This document shows, piece after piece, positions 12,531 to 23,400 of a DNA stretch of 64,000 bases. How positions within the stretch are numbered: the first letter of the stretch is position 1; each line of letters starts with the position of its first letter. The notes under the pieces are model-generated. The model was not told where the DNA came from. It did no database searches and saw only the letters and a program-made list of their open reading frames with translations. Origin of the DNA: Hydnum rufescens UP504 (lineage: Eukaryota; Basidiomycota; Agaricomycetes; Cantharellales; Hydnaceae); the NCBI GenBank assembly GCA_014904985.1, contig MU128932.1, positions 311,252 to 375,251 on the forward strand. The letters run 5' to 3'. A program made the translations under genes and the position numbers.

Positions 12531-13244
12531 ATGAGCCTCCGTTTTCGATTTACGATACAAGCCCTACACAAGGCACGCGCGATACGAGCATTCTCTCAGA
12601 ACCATGTACAGTTTTCAGATGCCACCCCCGACGCCGCCAGTGATATTGCACACTTCGAAAGGGACCTCACCTCCCTTACCGAAACTGGCTGGTCGGTCTC
12701 TCCCCAACACCTCACAAGGGCGCTGAAGTTTCCCTCTTTCAACGAAACATATGGATTCATGACACGGATTGCTCTCCACAGCGAAGCGATTAATCATGTA
12801 TTTCTTTATATGCGCTGCATGCTTTGGCTAGTGTTCTCACATGTTTTCTGCCCTCAGCATCCAGAATGGACACAAGTAAGTACTCCCTACCACCGACGAC
12901 TACTTATCCCTAAGCACTTCCCCATGTTTTTTTTCTCGCACTTCCAAGATATTGAACTGGTAAGGACATGTTCGACATGGTATCCCCGCCACTACCTTAT
13001 ATGGTTTTATGGCTTATGTACGATTGCCTAGCCTTTGGATTACCCTGAGAAGCCATTCGGCTGGGGGAGTTACTGCAAGGGACGTTCGACTGGCTAAATT
13101 CATAAATAACGCTCTGGTGAATGCACCAGCCAAGCCCATCTTCACACCGCCGCCAAATATGACGGATTGGACCTGGTGTGTCCCATTCACGATCGTGGTG
13201 AACTCTTACGTGTTCTCAGTCTCCTTCCTAGGAGTGCAAATTGA
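12531..13244 (+). CDS. PCBD-like: pterin-4a-carbinolamine dehydratase
   Basis: Dehydrates 4a-hydroxytetrahydrobiopterin in pterin recycling. Exons 12531-12797, 12858-12875, 12949-12959, 13032-13175 and 13232-13244 give 453 nt, 150 aa, in frame throughout. The family core is clear: FNETYGFMTRIALHSEAINH, then HPEW in an 18-nt exon, so the active-site H-H-P-E-W motif is rebuilt across an intron. Next come an 11-nt microexon and WITLRSHSAGGVTARDVRLAKFI. The spacing from HHPEW to the ITL strand equals that of the human enzyme as I remember it. The N-terminus is extended and basic (MSLRFRFTIQALHKARAIRA), which could be a mitochondrial signal. The last 13-nt exon is inferred only from splice motifs and the stop. 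It converges on the HAD gene, 88 bp apart. Confidence 0.87.
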
Positions 13245-13332
13245 TCACCTGATGATTGCATTCGATCGCTTACGATGGGGGAATAGTCGCCTGAACCGCT
13301 CATCTATACATTCGTACAAGAATCGGGTCTAT

Positions 13333-14249
13333 CTAATCATATGCGGGCAAGCCATATTTGGAAGGCTCAAAATCTACCATACTCTTGAGAGTTTCCAACG
13401 GTTCAATGAAGTCCTCGTCTCTCGGAAGAGAAAGCAGATTAGGGTCTGGGGAACCCAGAATATATTCAGAAATTGGCTATGAGAGACACAGCGCAGCGCA
13501 CCGGGTATCCATATAGCGGGTATTCCAGCTCTTCGGGCGGCCTCGATGCCAACGGTCGCATCTTCAAATATAAGGCAGTCTTCTAACGCTGGATCGCCTA
13601 GTTTCGAGCGCGCGATAAGAAAGATGTCCGGCGCTGGTTTTCCCTGAGTGATTCCCTCGTCGTCCGCACATGTAACGGAGTCGAATAACGAGAACAGATC
13701 ACCATGCGCTTGTGTCTTGATAGCGAGTTTGGTTCGGGTAGATGAGGTGGCCACGGCAATCGGGATATTATGATTATGAAGATGATGAATTAAACGCTTG
13801 GTTATGAACAATATTATTCTTCAAAAGTGGTGTCGGGAAGATATACTTCTTCGGCACCCACCTCTACTCCAGGCAAGAGATCCACAGAGTGCATTAGACG
13901 CCTCTGGATAGCAAGAAGCTCTTCCAAGAACTCCTCCAGAGGCATATTGATCTTAGTCGATTCTAAGAATACTCGGGCGGACTGATATAGGTGAGTCCTT
14001 AAACTCGCCACGGCGTGGTGGAATTATCACCTCTCTTGCGGTCCTCCCCATCAGCTTGGCCTTCAGCTCCCAAGTCAATCGTGTGCCGGGTTGATGTTTG
14101 GATAGGATTTCATTGGCAGCATCAGTGTATACTCTTTCTGTATCGATGAGCAGTCCATCCTACGATGTTGGGTGAGGGGGCACGATTCCAGACCGAAAGC
14201 TCTGGAGGTTTACCATGTCAAAGATACAATGCGTGATGCGAGGCGCCAT
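13333..14249 (-). CDS. HAD-superfamily phosphatase (GS1/pseudouridine-phosphatase type)
   Basis: Haloacid-dehalogenase-like hydrolase acting on a small phosphorylated metabolite. Five exons (14249-14214, 14159-14031, 13981-13862, 13796-13502, 13445-13333) sum to 693 nt, 230 aa, with every junction in frame. Motif I is CIFDMDGLLIDTE, rebuilt across the first intron, with the nucleophile Asp and the acid/base Asp two residues later. Motif II is AVATSSTR, motif III GKPAPDIFL, motif IV CLIFEDATVGIEAARRAG. The helical cap lies between motifs I and II. The closest known group is the fungal/animal GS1-type (pseudouridine-5'-phosphatase-like) subfamily; substrate cannot be told from sequence. The start is the ATG 12 codons before the first intron (MAPRITH). 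Confidence 0.9.
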
Positions 14250-14958
14250 CTGGGGCTGGGCCAACTCGTGTTGTTGTCGTGGCTCGACAACTTCGGACTC
14301 AAGTCCAAGTCTTAGACTCGTGACGAGTCTACCCAGGTCTTTGGCAAAACCAGATCCATCGGGTGTAGCCGGCGCCCCATGCCCTGTTTCTTGTTTGTAA
14401 CAACGGCATTGTTCACCAGCATGAGGAACCGTGTACTGGACCGCTTTATAATTCAAAAGCTTAAGCCCTGCCTCAAGATCGAGCTTCTAAACTGTTTTTG
14501 CATTCTTGCTTAAGCGCCCTACATTGTGGCGATTTTTGATCAAGGGAGCCCTTTGAAAGCTGTCTTGGGCCACAGTTTTCTGTGAATGTATCCGGGTCAG
14601 AACTGGGCGTGGCGTACGATGCGGCTATGTGGCGTGTGGAAGTCCAGTCCAGCCTTTGCTTTCTTTAGGAAGCAGCACTTCGCTGGATCATGGCAGCGGA
14701 TATCTCTCTTGAAAGTCTAGGCGCTTAGTTTCACTCATAATAACCAAAGCTCAGGTTGTTGGGGCTCATTTTCTGCTTACCTGAACATGTTGGTTTCGAA
14801 TGATATATCTGCTTTTGTGCCACGCCTCTCCCGCACCCCAGCCTGCCGTTGTTTCGTATTATCAAATATCAACTTTCTTTCTCATCTGCGCTCTGGGAGT
14901 TGTCGACTCGAACTTTCACACCATTTCCAAGGCTCTTTCTGGCAAAAGCACTGTTGGC
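14250..14958. other. spacer between divergent genes
   Basis: No gene recognised. It separates the HAD gene (-) from the zinc-finger gene (+) and probably holds both 5' regions. A pyrimidine-rich stretch lies at about 14810-14900. Confidence 0.35.
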
Positions 14959-15785
14959 ATGTCTTCTTTTTCGAACACCAATCCAACGATCAATGCGAAG
15001 AGATCTAGCTCGCCTCATTTCCCTATTTCCCGCTCCACCGGGTTCCCATTGGCGACCCACTCATCTCCGACCGCTCTCTTCGGTCGCCGAGCCCACCGTC
15101 CCCAGTCTCCGTCTCGCTCAAGGTCTGGTTCACCTCGGCAGAGAGCTATTTCCGCGTCCCACCCGACGCCCCGAACGTGGAGCTGACATGTCCTGTGTGT
15201 AACGAAAGTTTGCTTCTCTCATCGGGCACCTTGGACGAACACGTGGACTACTGTACCATGAAACGAACCATAGACCGAGGACGAGAGGCGAGGTTCGAGG
15301 ATATCGAGGACCTTCCGGGCGCAACGCCTTATACACTCACGGGCGTTGGAGATGCGCACGAATTTGGGGGCTTTGGAGTTTCGGAGACGATGGTTGGATT
15401 TGAGTGGCCTATGACTCTACGGAGGAAGAGGTTACTGGGGCGACTGGCGCTCAGGAGACGCCCTTTCATTGACTTCGAGAGTTATGCAAGGCATTGACCG
15501 ACCAGTTCTACGATCCACGAACGTCAATTTGATATTGACATTCTCTTTACGTTCTCTTTCCAAAGCCAGGTGAGCTCGTGGTTATTCCAGCGATCTCTCT
15601 TCATTGCAGGGTAAGCTGACATCAAGAACGAATAGTGGGGGGTTGATCCACTCATGGCTCGATATATTTGCGACACCTCATCTGCTCCCTTGGGACACAC
15701 CTCCCTCAGTTACACGTCTTGGGATCTTATCTCGCGTTTGATCGCCTATGGATGGGCGATGGTGGATCATCACCCAAACGCATAG
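14959..15785 (+). CDS. hypothetical protein with a CxxC...H...C zinc finger
   Basis: Not recognised as a whole. A Ser/Arg/Pro-rich N-terminal part precedes a structured segment VSLKVWFTSAESYFRVPP. A compact zinc-finger motif follows, ELTCPVCNESL then LDEHVDYC (about 15181-15255), resembling UBZ-type or Rad18-like fingers (C-x2-C...H-x3-C). A C-terminal part follows (MTLRRKRLLGRLALRRRP), and after an intron (about 15573-15638) the last exon reads GLIHSWLDIFATPHLLPWD... and ends VDHHPNA-stop at 15785. The frame that carries the finger has a stop at about 15002, so the 5' exon must be spliced in or carries an indel; the start at 14959 is therefore a guess. Confidence 0.5.
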
Positions 15786-16070
15786 TTTACATGCCCTCTC
15801 TTTGGGGGTCCTTTTGTCAGACTGGCGTCCGTGCATTACAAGACACCTTGATGGATCCAAACCGTTCCGTTCACACAGTAACGCGTGCGCAATCAGCCAC
15901 GTTCGTTACCTATCTTTTTTCCTGTGGCCAAATGCACTCACTGTAGAGTCTGCCGAAATCGGCGTAATCTTTCTCGCGATGGGTGTCGAGAGCACTTGCC
16001 TACATTACATCCCGCTCCATGATCCCCAATTTTGCACTGGAATGCACAGATGACGAGGGAGGCACATCAT
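15786..16070. other. spacer between convergent genes
   Basis: No gene recognised in this stretch. Open segments on the plus strand here are in frames unrelated to the preceding exon. Confidence 0.3.
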
Positions 16071-16522
16071 CTAGTGAAGGGAAAGAACGAAGTTTTCAAT
16101 GTAACGCCTGGCTCGTCTGCTGAGGCTTTTGGCAATTGCGCCGGGCTGTTGATTTCCCATTTCCCATAGATTTGAGGAGGCGGTGATAATACTGAAAGCA
16201 TCTACAGAGCTTAACATATTGAGAATGGGAACGCGGGAATTCTTGTATCCCAACTGCAAACTTCCATACCCATCGTGTTCATCGGTCTCCACCACCACCG
16301 GAAGTGGCCGGTAGGGAGCCGGGCCACGCGATGGAGCTGAAAAAGCTTGATATCAAAGTTAATTAATCGACCGGTCGAAGAATTGATCAAGCAGTAACTA
16401 CTAATGCCCGCAAAGAAAGTAGGGGGAAATATAGATGTCCTTCGAGACGTTGGCTCGGCAATTTGGGTCAAAGATGCTACCGCCTGTGTCCATGAGGGGG
16501 TGGGTGATCTTGAAACATTCAA
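16071..16522 (-). CDS. small hypothetical protein, two exons
   Basis: Not recognised. The exon 16336-16071 encodes PVVVETDEHDGYGSLQLG followed by a Ser/Ala-rich and basic tail (KSLSRRARRYIENFVLSLH-stop). It joins in frame, through a 65-nt intron (16337-16401, GTAGTT...TTTCAG), to a Ser/Thr/Pro-rich upstream segment reading VASLTQIAEPTSRRTSIF. No in-frame ATG was found, so the 5' end is open. It may be part of a longer gene or a decayed one. Confidence 0.35.
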
Positions 16523-16730
16523 GCGGGGTCTGATATAGAGGTGTTTATCAGATCTCTAGGGAAAAAAAAGCGGCCGAGCCCGTTAATGTTATCCTGTGCT
16601 CATATATATATATGACACTCTTGAAATATCCAGAGGATCAGCCCAGAGCGGAAGTGCTTATGTCATATGGGAATTGCCGGGATCAAATACGAGCCTCAAT
16701 TCACCACACCTGTCTCCTCATCTGGTGACA

Positions 16731-19700
16731 ATGCTCGACTCGGTGGCCTCCACGAGCAGCAAATTTGCCAGCAGGTTTAAGAGGGACCGTGGCCCACCCC
16801 CTGTCCCAGAGAAGGACGTGTATCTCCCCAAGCCGTCTTCAACCACGCCTTATGCCTCTTCTTCATTCTCTTCTTCTTCTGTGTCCTTCTCTACCTCTTT
16901 CATCCAAGCGACCACATCAGAATCTGCTGCTAGTAGTCACGCACCCTCTTTGCCCCATCATCCTCTGGTTTCTTCGCGTAGTATGAAGTCATTGCGACGT
17001 GCCATCGCAAAGGATTCCAAATGTCAAGATCCCTGCTCTCCCTAAACGACCATCGTTTGCAGCTTCTTCGTCAAGTCTTAACCCTCAACAGGAAGACTCG
17101 GATTTAGATCATGGGGATGCGGATATATCGCTGCCATGGAACATTAGTGTGAGCGTATTATTTCGCTGTTAGAATTCTTGTTTCGATCTAATTTCTCTTC
17201 TTCATCCAGCATGATCTCCACGTGGAACCTAGAGAAGACGGTCTCTCTGGTCTCCCGTCTTCATGGTCGTCAGCCCTCTCTAAAGCAGGTTTCTCAGAGA
17301 ATGAAATTCATGCTATGTACGCACGCCAGCGAAGGCTACCTTCCTTCAGTTCATCCCCAACGAGTCCAGGCCCCTTACCCCCGAAGCCTTGGAATCGCAC
17401 TGCCCAAAGCCTCCCTCGTTCTATCTCCCCGTCCTCAGGCACAAGACCGTATTCTATACACTCCTCGGCGAAGTCCACGTTCACGTACGCATCTTCAGAA
17501 TTTCCTAGCGAGCTGGGATCGATCAGAATAGGGCAAGATGTCTCTGATGGCTCTGCCGAACATACGTCCTCGCCGTCTGTTTCTTCCCAGCCTCTGAAAC
17601 AAAATGTGCACCTTATTATCAATGCTTCCACTTCCGGCTCACACTCTTCACCTGTCCCTACTACACCCATAACGCCCCTGCACCTTTACCACACTGATTC
17701 TCCACCCTCCCTTTCCTTCTCTATGGCACCAGAAGACCGTGGGAACGGTCATTCTGATACTGAATCAGATGAGAACTCTGAAGAGTCCGCGGATCACGTC
17801 TCGACTGACCTTTTGTCGCCAACAACCCCAATCGCCCGGACGCCTGCGTTGCCTCCGAGACTTTCGCTCTCAGCGGAGGCTGTCGAGGAAGATGATTGGA
17901 CCCAATCCCTTCTCTCTTCACTGGGGGCTGGCTCGTTTGACCACAGCCGATCGGCGGACCTTCCACAAGCTCCGACGGATTTCTCTGTCCCTTCTCCCTC
18001 ATCAGATCACCGGCGAGATACTATTGTAGCACATCTTGGCCCGAAACCTTTGCACATGCCCATATCCAACGCCAGGCCCACCGCCCCTGCAGGCTCCCAT
18101 CTTTCCTCATCCACCATTGCGCGTACTACCCTCCGAACTTCTTCCTCTATTCATTCTGGATCAAATGAGTCCTCTTCAGCATCAAGCGTATCCTCTCGCG
18201 CATCCATGGACAGTGTCCATGATGCTGCCATTGCAACAACCCAAGTCGTCCGACGGGTTTCCGTCTCGCACGCGATTGCCCTCAAGGGGAGCAGATCGCA
18301 CCTACAGGTCTACTCTGAGCTATCCTCCCCTCCATCTCCTACACCTGTGCCCCAGCAAGTCATAAAAGTCGAAGTTACTTCTGATTTTTCGTCTCCCGAT
18401 ATGTCTGTCAGCATGTTGAAACAGGATTCTTCAAATGACCCGGCCAGGCTTTCCCCGGATCCAGTGACCCCCATACCCATATACACCCTGAAGAACTCGC
18501 CGTCTTCCGACGAATTGCTAGAAGAAAAAATTTCTTCTCCATCTACTTCGGCTAGCATAGAGTCTAGAGAACCAAAACCCGAAAATCCCTCCAATGTAAA
18601 TGCAGAAAACGTGTACTTGGGCAGGGATAAGGATCCTGGGCCTGTGCCAGTAATCTACCCTAAGACCCGCTCTAGCTCGCTCCGGTTGCCCACTCAACAA
18701 TCCCCTACGTCCGACAAGCTGCAGTCGAGAAGCGGAGGCGGTTCCCAAGGATCTCTCTCTCCTTCTCCTTCTTTACCACCATACCCTGGGGCTAGATCCT
18801 TTGGGGACAATAGTAATTCTCCCCCATCTCCTTTGGGCACTCAATCGCATGATGCTGTGTCAACTGGTCCTAGGACGCCAAATCGGAGCGATTCGCTACG
18901 ACCAACCGAATTCGAAGGGTCTCCTGTGTCCCCCCATGACAAAGCCTTGCCGCCTGTTCCACCTGGCGATGTTCCGAGTTCCGTGGTGATGCGTGATGGT
19001 GATCCATTGTTACCCGAAAAGCAGTTTCTGCTGGATGCAGGGTCAAATGTCCCGCGGACACCTAGTGGTCCAGACGTGGAGCGACTCTTCAGACCTCTTA
19101 TCCCCTACCTGTCTGCGACGGACCCCCTGGAGCGTTTCTCAGACCTAACCCAAGTCGCCGAAGGACAATTTGGGCCAGTTTTCGCTGCGAGAGCCATCGA
19201 TGTTGGCGTTGCGCCCTCATCACCATCCGCGAAGTTCGGATCCCTAGTTGCCGTCAAGACGATTCGTGTCGAGGACGAAGGTTCGCCCAAGGTCGAGGCC
19301 TTGGCTATCGAATTGGAAGTAATGAGCCAAGTACGACATATGCATATTCTGGCCACGGCGGGTTTGTTCGTCCGTGGGGATACCTTGTGGGTAGAGATGG
19401 AGCTTATGGAGCGCTCGTTAGCGGATATGCTGCCTTTGATAGAGGATGGCCTCGTTATAACTGAACCTGAAGTGGCTCGATTTGCGAGTGACGTACGTCT
19501 CGGCTCCCTCTTTCGTGGTGTTGTGATTTGTGTTAATCATTTGGATCAGATACTGTCTGGGCTGGCCTATCTCGAAGGACTGAGCATTGCTCACCGAGAT
19601 GTGCGATCGGACAATCTCCTGTTATCCCGAATTGGGATTCTCAAGCTAGGTCTGTGGCATTCTTTCGATCCTTTACCGTTTGGGAGCTGAATCTGGACGA

Positions 19701-20216
19701 TTACACCTAGCTGACTTTTCGCATGCTGTTGTCACCCAGCGAAACGAGTTATTCACGTCAGTGATCCCGGTACCACCCTATTGGATGGTATGTTGATGTG
19801 TCAGCCCTTCTTTGATTTGTCGCTGACTGATCCGACGTTAAGGCGCCTGAGATGCGGTTGTAAGCCTCGAGTGTGAAGGTTGCCTTAGAGATTTTTTCCT
19901 GACATTTTATGGTTTCTGTAGGGGGCGACCTTACAATGCCCACCTTGTGGACGTTTGGTCGGTCGGGGCGACTATATGGGAAATTATTGAAGGGTCTCCC
20001 CCATTCCTGGACATTGAAGATCCCAGTGACTTTGGCGACCGTTGGCCACCTCTGCAACGCGCCAACGAGTTCTCTGTATCCCTACATCAATTCCTCCGAC
20101 TTTGCTCTGAGATGGACGACTGGCGGCCTCATCCCGACGAGCTCCTTGATGTAGGCAACAGTTTTTTCACCACCTTGCCCCTCCTGCATGCTCACGATTC
20201 TACCCTACCCCATTAG
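16731..20216 (+). CDS. PAK/Ste20-like kinase with CRIB motif and long disordered region
   Basis: Predicted Cdc42/Rac-binding kinase. Exon 1 (16731-17148) is Ser/Pro-rich and ends in ISLPWNIS. Exon 2 (17210-19492) opens HDLHVEPREDGLSGLPSSW, together giving a CRIB/PBD signature (ISxP...HxxHV...GLPxxW). About 600 disordered Ser/Pro/Thr-rich residues follow. The kinase domain starts at about 19130 (EGQFGPVF, VAVKTI) and continues through exons 19550-19649, 19711-19787, 19843-19859 and 19922-20216, ending PLLHAHDSTLPH. The catalytic loop is HRDVRSDN (Lys replaced by Arg) and the metal-binding DFG reads DFS. APEM and VDVWSVGATIWE are present. Exon 1 is 418 nt although both ends are phase 0, so one extra base lies near 16985-17020. 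Activity is doubtful; a scaffold role is possible. Confidence 0.8.
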
Positions 20217-20471
20217 ACACCATTTGTCCAGGGCGCGTGTCCACGACGTGAGATCGTTACCTTACTTGCAGAGGTCAGACTATTGGAGGATGGACTTGGC
20301 GATCGATAACACTTTCATACCCACTTGACGACTTTACGCATATTTTGTTTACTTCTCCCACACACTGTCTTTTTTTTCAGGTCAAGTATATAATGCTTAT
20401 TTGTTACTGGGTATCGTGGATGGGACAATATACTTCGCCGAACGTGTTAGAATCCCACTCAGCCACTCAGT
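20217..20471. other. convergent intergenic region
   Basis: Shared 3' region between the PAK-like kinase (+) and UTP10 (-). A T-run near 20371-20378 and the AT-rich sequence near 20385-20400 could serve 3'-end formation. No gene seen. Confidence 0.3.
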
Positions 20472-23400
20472 CTAATCGTCAGAGATAGGGCCTGCAACGC
20501 TCTCTAGAACGCGTTTCAACTTGCGTGCTTCTCTCGCAACCTCGTCGTTCTCGTCCTCGGCGCACTCATGAACGAAAGTGATGGTGTCACTGACAAAACC
20601 TGGGTTCTCTCCAAGTCAATCAAATATTCCACCATTTCAAGGGGGGGTGTTAGGTACGCACCAAGTAGTTGGGCACCAGCCCGCGTCCATGCCTGGACCG
20701 AAGTCCGTAAAGCGTATAGACGGACCCGCGAGTCTCCGGAGCGCGTCTGCATAAGCGTGTCGATGTTTAACTTCTTGATATGCTCTTCTCGACTGAGAGC
20801 GGCAGTGAAGTTGGCGATACAAGTCGAGAGGACGTCCTGACGTCCTTCCGCAGATAATCTAGGATATACGGGGATCTGGTTGACCAACGGTGAGATGAGT
20901 TTAGCCAAGTGCGGACCCTTCCATAGAGCTGTATTGCTGCACGTCAGAGACTGGCAACGAGAATCTACATTCAGATAACTTACGGCTTTCGTCATCAATG
21001 GTGAAGCTTTTATCGAGCATGATAATGAGTTCGGACCACAAGAAAGAATCTCGTTCCGCGCCACGGGAATAGTCTTGTAGGACTTCCGTGATAGGCGACA
21101 GCAGAGATGCCACATAAGGAGCCATTAATCCCTACAAGGCGAGGCTCAGCCCCTCCAGAGAGGAGGAAGGGCTCCCAATAACCCACCTTGAAAGAGTCCA
21201 AAAGTGAAATCATAACTCGACAGAAAGTTCTCCTACGAATACAAGCGATCCCTGTATGTCGAGTCAGATTATAGCCATGCAAAACTTGGAATCCTATCCG
21301 ACCTTGAGGGGCAGCCGATACCCATGCCCAATCTTGCAAACGTCTAAACAGTGGCGTGAAAGAAGCTTCGCTCAACTTCATCACCAGCGAAGTAAACGCC
21401 ACCAAGCAGGTTTGGTCTACGATCTGGACAGTATGGGAGATGAACATTGATTGGTGTGAGGAAAAGAGGGTACCACAATAGAAGACTGACTTGCTGGGGA
21501 CCGTGCGAAGGCATATCGAGTGCTTCAAGGAACATTTTGAACAAATCGCGCAGGTGCTCTAAGATTTCTTGCCGAGGCGCCGCGCTGATGGCTTTGTCCA
21601 CGAGACCGAAGAAATCAGGGTGACTGACGGGCTAAAACAAGGTATTACGAACGAGGCGTGATGAAAGTATCGGAGTCTCATACCTGGATTGTAGCATCCC
21701 ACAATTTCACAAGAGCTAGGAGGAGTGTCTGCGAAGGCAGTCGGGAAGCCAGAGTGCTCATGATCTCATCGACACGCTTCTGGACTGGAAGAGTCCCCTA
21801 GCTTTTGCTGCTAGACATTGGATGATTACGGGACCAAGCTCAGCACCCCAGAAAGATGGCATTGCATTTAGTAGGTTCAACAGGACATCGAAAACGCCTG
21901 ATTTGGTGTCAATGTACAGCACCTTTCCTCTCAACAGGATGACTCACCCGCGGCATGGTCAAGGCTTCTCTCTAAAGTTGATACACAGAACAAGATGATA
22001 TTCCGTAGATGCGGAATTAATCGTGGGCCAAGCTTCGAGCTAGGGAAATTATATTGGGATGGGTGGGATGGGGCGGCATAAATGGACAATAGTTGAGACG
22101 TACGTGAGGACTCGAAGAATACTGAGGACATCCGGCACCAGGATTATTTGTTCAGCGGATGCGAGTATAGCAGGGATGGCCTTTGTGAGAACGCCTTCTT
22201 CTGGAGAAGTTGCCGATGGTGAGATCGAGGCCAACGACTTCAGAGCCGCTGATGTCGTCTCAATTTCCTCCTTTTGTTCGATCAGTGCGGACACAGCCTC
22301 AATGACCTTTACGAGATCATTACGATTCGCGTTTCGTGCTTTATGGGACACATGGACAATGCGGTCCCTAAGCAAATTCATCGTGGCAATTTTAACCTAG
22401 GGAACATCAGGAATGGATTTGCCGAGGGGGATTCCAGAACAGCTTACTGGTGCCTCGTTCGCAGATAACATAGGATATATTGCTGTAATGAAGCCCTGCA
22501 CAGGGATTACCTTGAGACCAGCGTTCAAAGAACGCCAAGAGGCCCCTCCAATATCTTGAAGTTGCAGCGGCGAGGTTGAGGTACTAGTGATAGAGCTAAA
22601 GTTAAGAAGGTGGGAGATTATCTCGTTCAACGGATTCAGGGACATGTCAGAGGATTTGGCGTTTGTGGACTGGTCGGTTATTTGGGACCAGGCCAACCCC
22701 ACGAAGATAATGAGGGCTTGGATTTGCTTCTTAAGAACAAGCGGAAGAGAGGATGCATGTTCCTCTCTATCGATATCCCTAGAGAACAGGGTGGTCAGGT
22801 GCCTAACAGGGAAGTCAAAAATGAATCCCAATTACGGTGGCGTTTCAAGGAATGTGGGTAAGAGAGAGGCTTCTCCGGATGATTTGAGCTTGGCGAACAA
22901 TCTCTGGCATTCATGCAAAATCTCTGTGAGAGCCTAGATAGAAGCTGATTGAGATTTTCATGCGTATCCAAGTTCGGAAAAACGCACAAGAAATTGGGTA
23001 TTTGGAGAACACTGCTGCATGACTCCCAGTGGCAAAGATAAAGTCGATAGAACGTCCTGATCGTTTTGACGTACGACTCGATTGGCAAATTTATCCACAA
23101 GAAGCATGCAGATAGGGGCAAGAAATTCGTTCGGCCCAAGGGTCTCTGTCAAGTGAGCAAAGAACCTGTTCAGGAGGGCATTAACATATGTTCAGACATT
23201 GTGAGAGAATCAATTCGTACTTATTTCTCCGATGCCGAGGCACATGTGTCGCTGCATCTGTAAAGATGCGTAAAAACTCCCTGGCATCTGCAGGCGGGAT
23301 CCAGTGTTAGCATTGGCCCTGGAAGGGAATGTTGATAATTGAACCCTTACCAATATAGGAGTCCGAGACTTGAACTGCGCTTTTCTTGGAGATGGGACAC

